NCBI GenBank assembly: GCA_027604665.1
Contig: JADGIZ010000242.1
Span: forward strand, 1 to 18,502
Direction: 5' to 3'
DNA from: Polyrhizophydium stewartii
Taxonomy: Eukaryota > Chytridiomycota > Chytridiomycetes > Rhizophydiales
DNA: 18,502 bases
Shown here: positions 18,429 through 18,502 of the stretch, in pieces
Layout: every line of letters starts with the position of its first letter
How positions within the stretch are numbered: the first letter of the stretch is position 1
Notes under the pieces: model-generated
What the model was told of the DNA's origin: nothing
Databases searched by the model: none
What the model saw: the letters and a program-made list of their open reading frames with translations, nothing else
Program-made: the position numbers and the translations under genes

Positions 18429-18502
18429 CGCGGCCGCGACGTCGCCTCAGAAGCTCTTCTGAGGCCCGGATCTGAAGGATCCGGGGGAGCCTTGTAAAGG
18501 CT
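18429..18502. repeat. Chain of GC hairpins (module copy 3, cut by window end)
   Basis: In order: palindrome CGCGGCCGCG (18429-18438); palindrome GCGACGTCGC (18436-18445); H1 arms GCCTCAGAAG/CTTCTGAGGC (18444-18453, 18456-18465); H2 arms CCCGGATC/GATCCGGG (18465-18472, 18478-18485); H5 arms AGCCTT/AAGGCT (18488-18493, 18497-18502), running off the window. H1, H2 and H5 stand in the same order as at 956-1053, without H3 and H4. The GCGACGTCGC neighbour of H1 is shared with 6496-6505. Confidence 0.9.

Noticed and set aside
1..18502. CRISPR array
   Set aside because: Repeats are palindromic and irregularly spaced, without uniform spacers; the only tandem array (725-930) has no unique spacer between units.

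Overview
This window looks like non-coding organellar spacer DNA. The background is AT-rich and crowded with stop codons on both strands. Scattered through it are short, very GC-rich perfect or near-perfect palindromes and hairpins, often joined into chains. That texture is known from expanded mitochondrial genomes (GC clusters of fungi) and from expanded organelle genomes of some chlorophycean green algae. I favour a large fungal mitochondrial genome, weakly, because several minus-strand frames run longer when TGA is read as Trp. A green-algal organelle is a real alternative. I recognise no protein-coding gene, tRNA, rRNA, intron core, CRISPR array or insertion sequence. The longest standard-code frames are under 90 codons, about what chance gives over this length and composition.

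Layout. 1-117 is a GC-rich palindrome cluster. 725-930 is a degenerate tandem array with a unit of about 53 bp. 956-1135 is a chain of at least seven back-to-back hairpins, followed by a purine-rich tract to about 1480. 1500-3530 is AT-rich spacer with one notable direct repeat. 3561-4061 and 4361-4559 hold a second dense region of GC elements and inverted repeats. 4560-6300 is spacer with small hairpins. 6302-6505 is a second major hairpin chain. 6506-10115 is spacer with scattered GC elements, including a GC-rich island at 8786-8965. 10150-12600 is a GC-poor block almost without hairpins. 12600-15940 again carries many hairpins, including an intrinsic-terminator-like one at 12744. 15940-18428 is mostly GC-poor, with a hairpin pair at 16921-16960. 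The window ends inside a third copy of the hairpin chain (18429-18502).

The main content is the repeat system. Three hairpin chains (956-1135, 6436-6505 and 18429-18502) share the same modules in a consistent order, once in reverse orientation. Their stems have changed by paired, compensatory substitutions, and individual loops are reverse-complemented between copies. Smaller elements share loop-stem cores (CCTTTGG, CCTCTGG) or longer arms (an 18-nt GGAGCGACTCC-type element, a 25-nt element at 8813 and 13677). No function can be assigned from sequence alone. Plausible explanations are mobile or gene-converting GC clusters, recombination hotspots, or transcript-end and processing structures.
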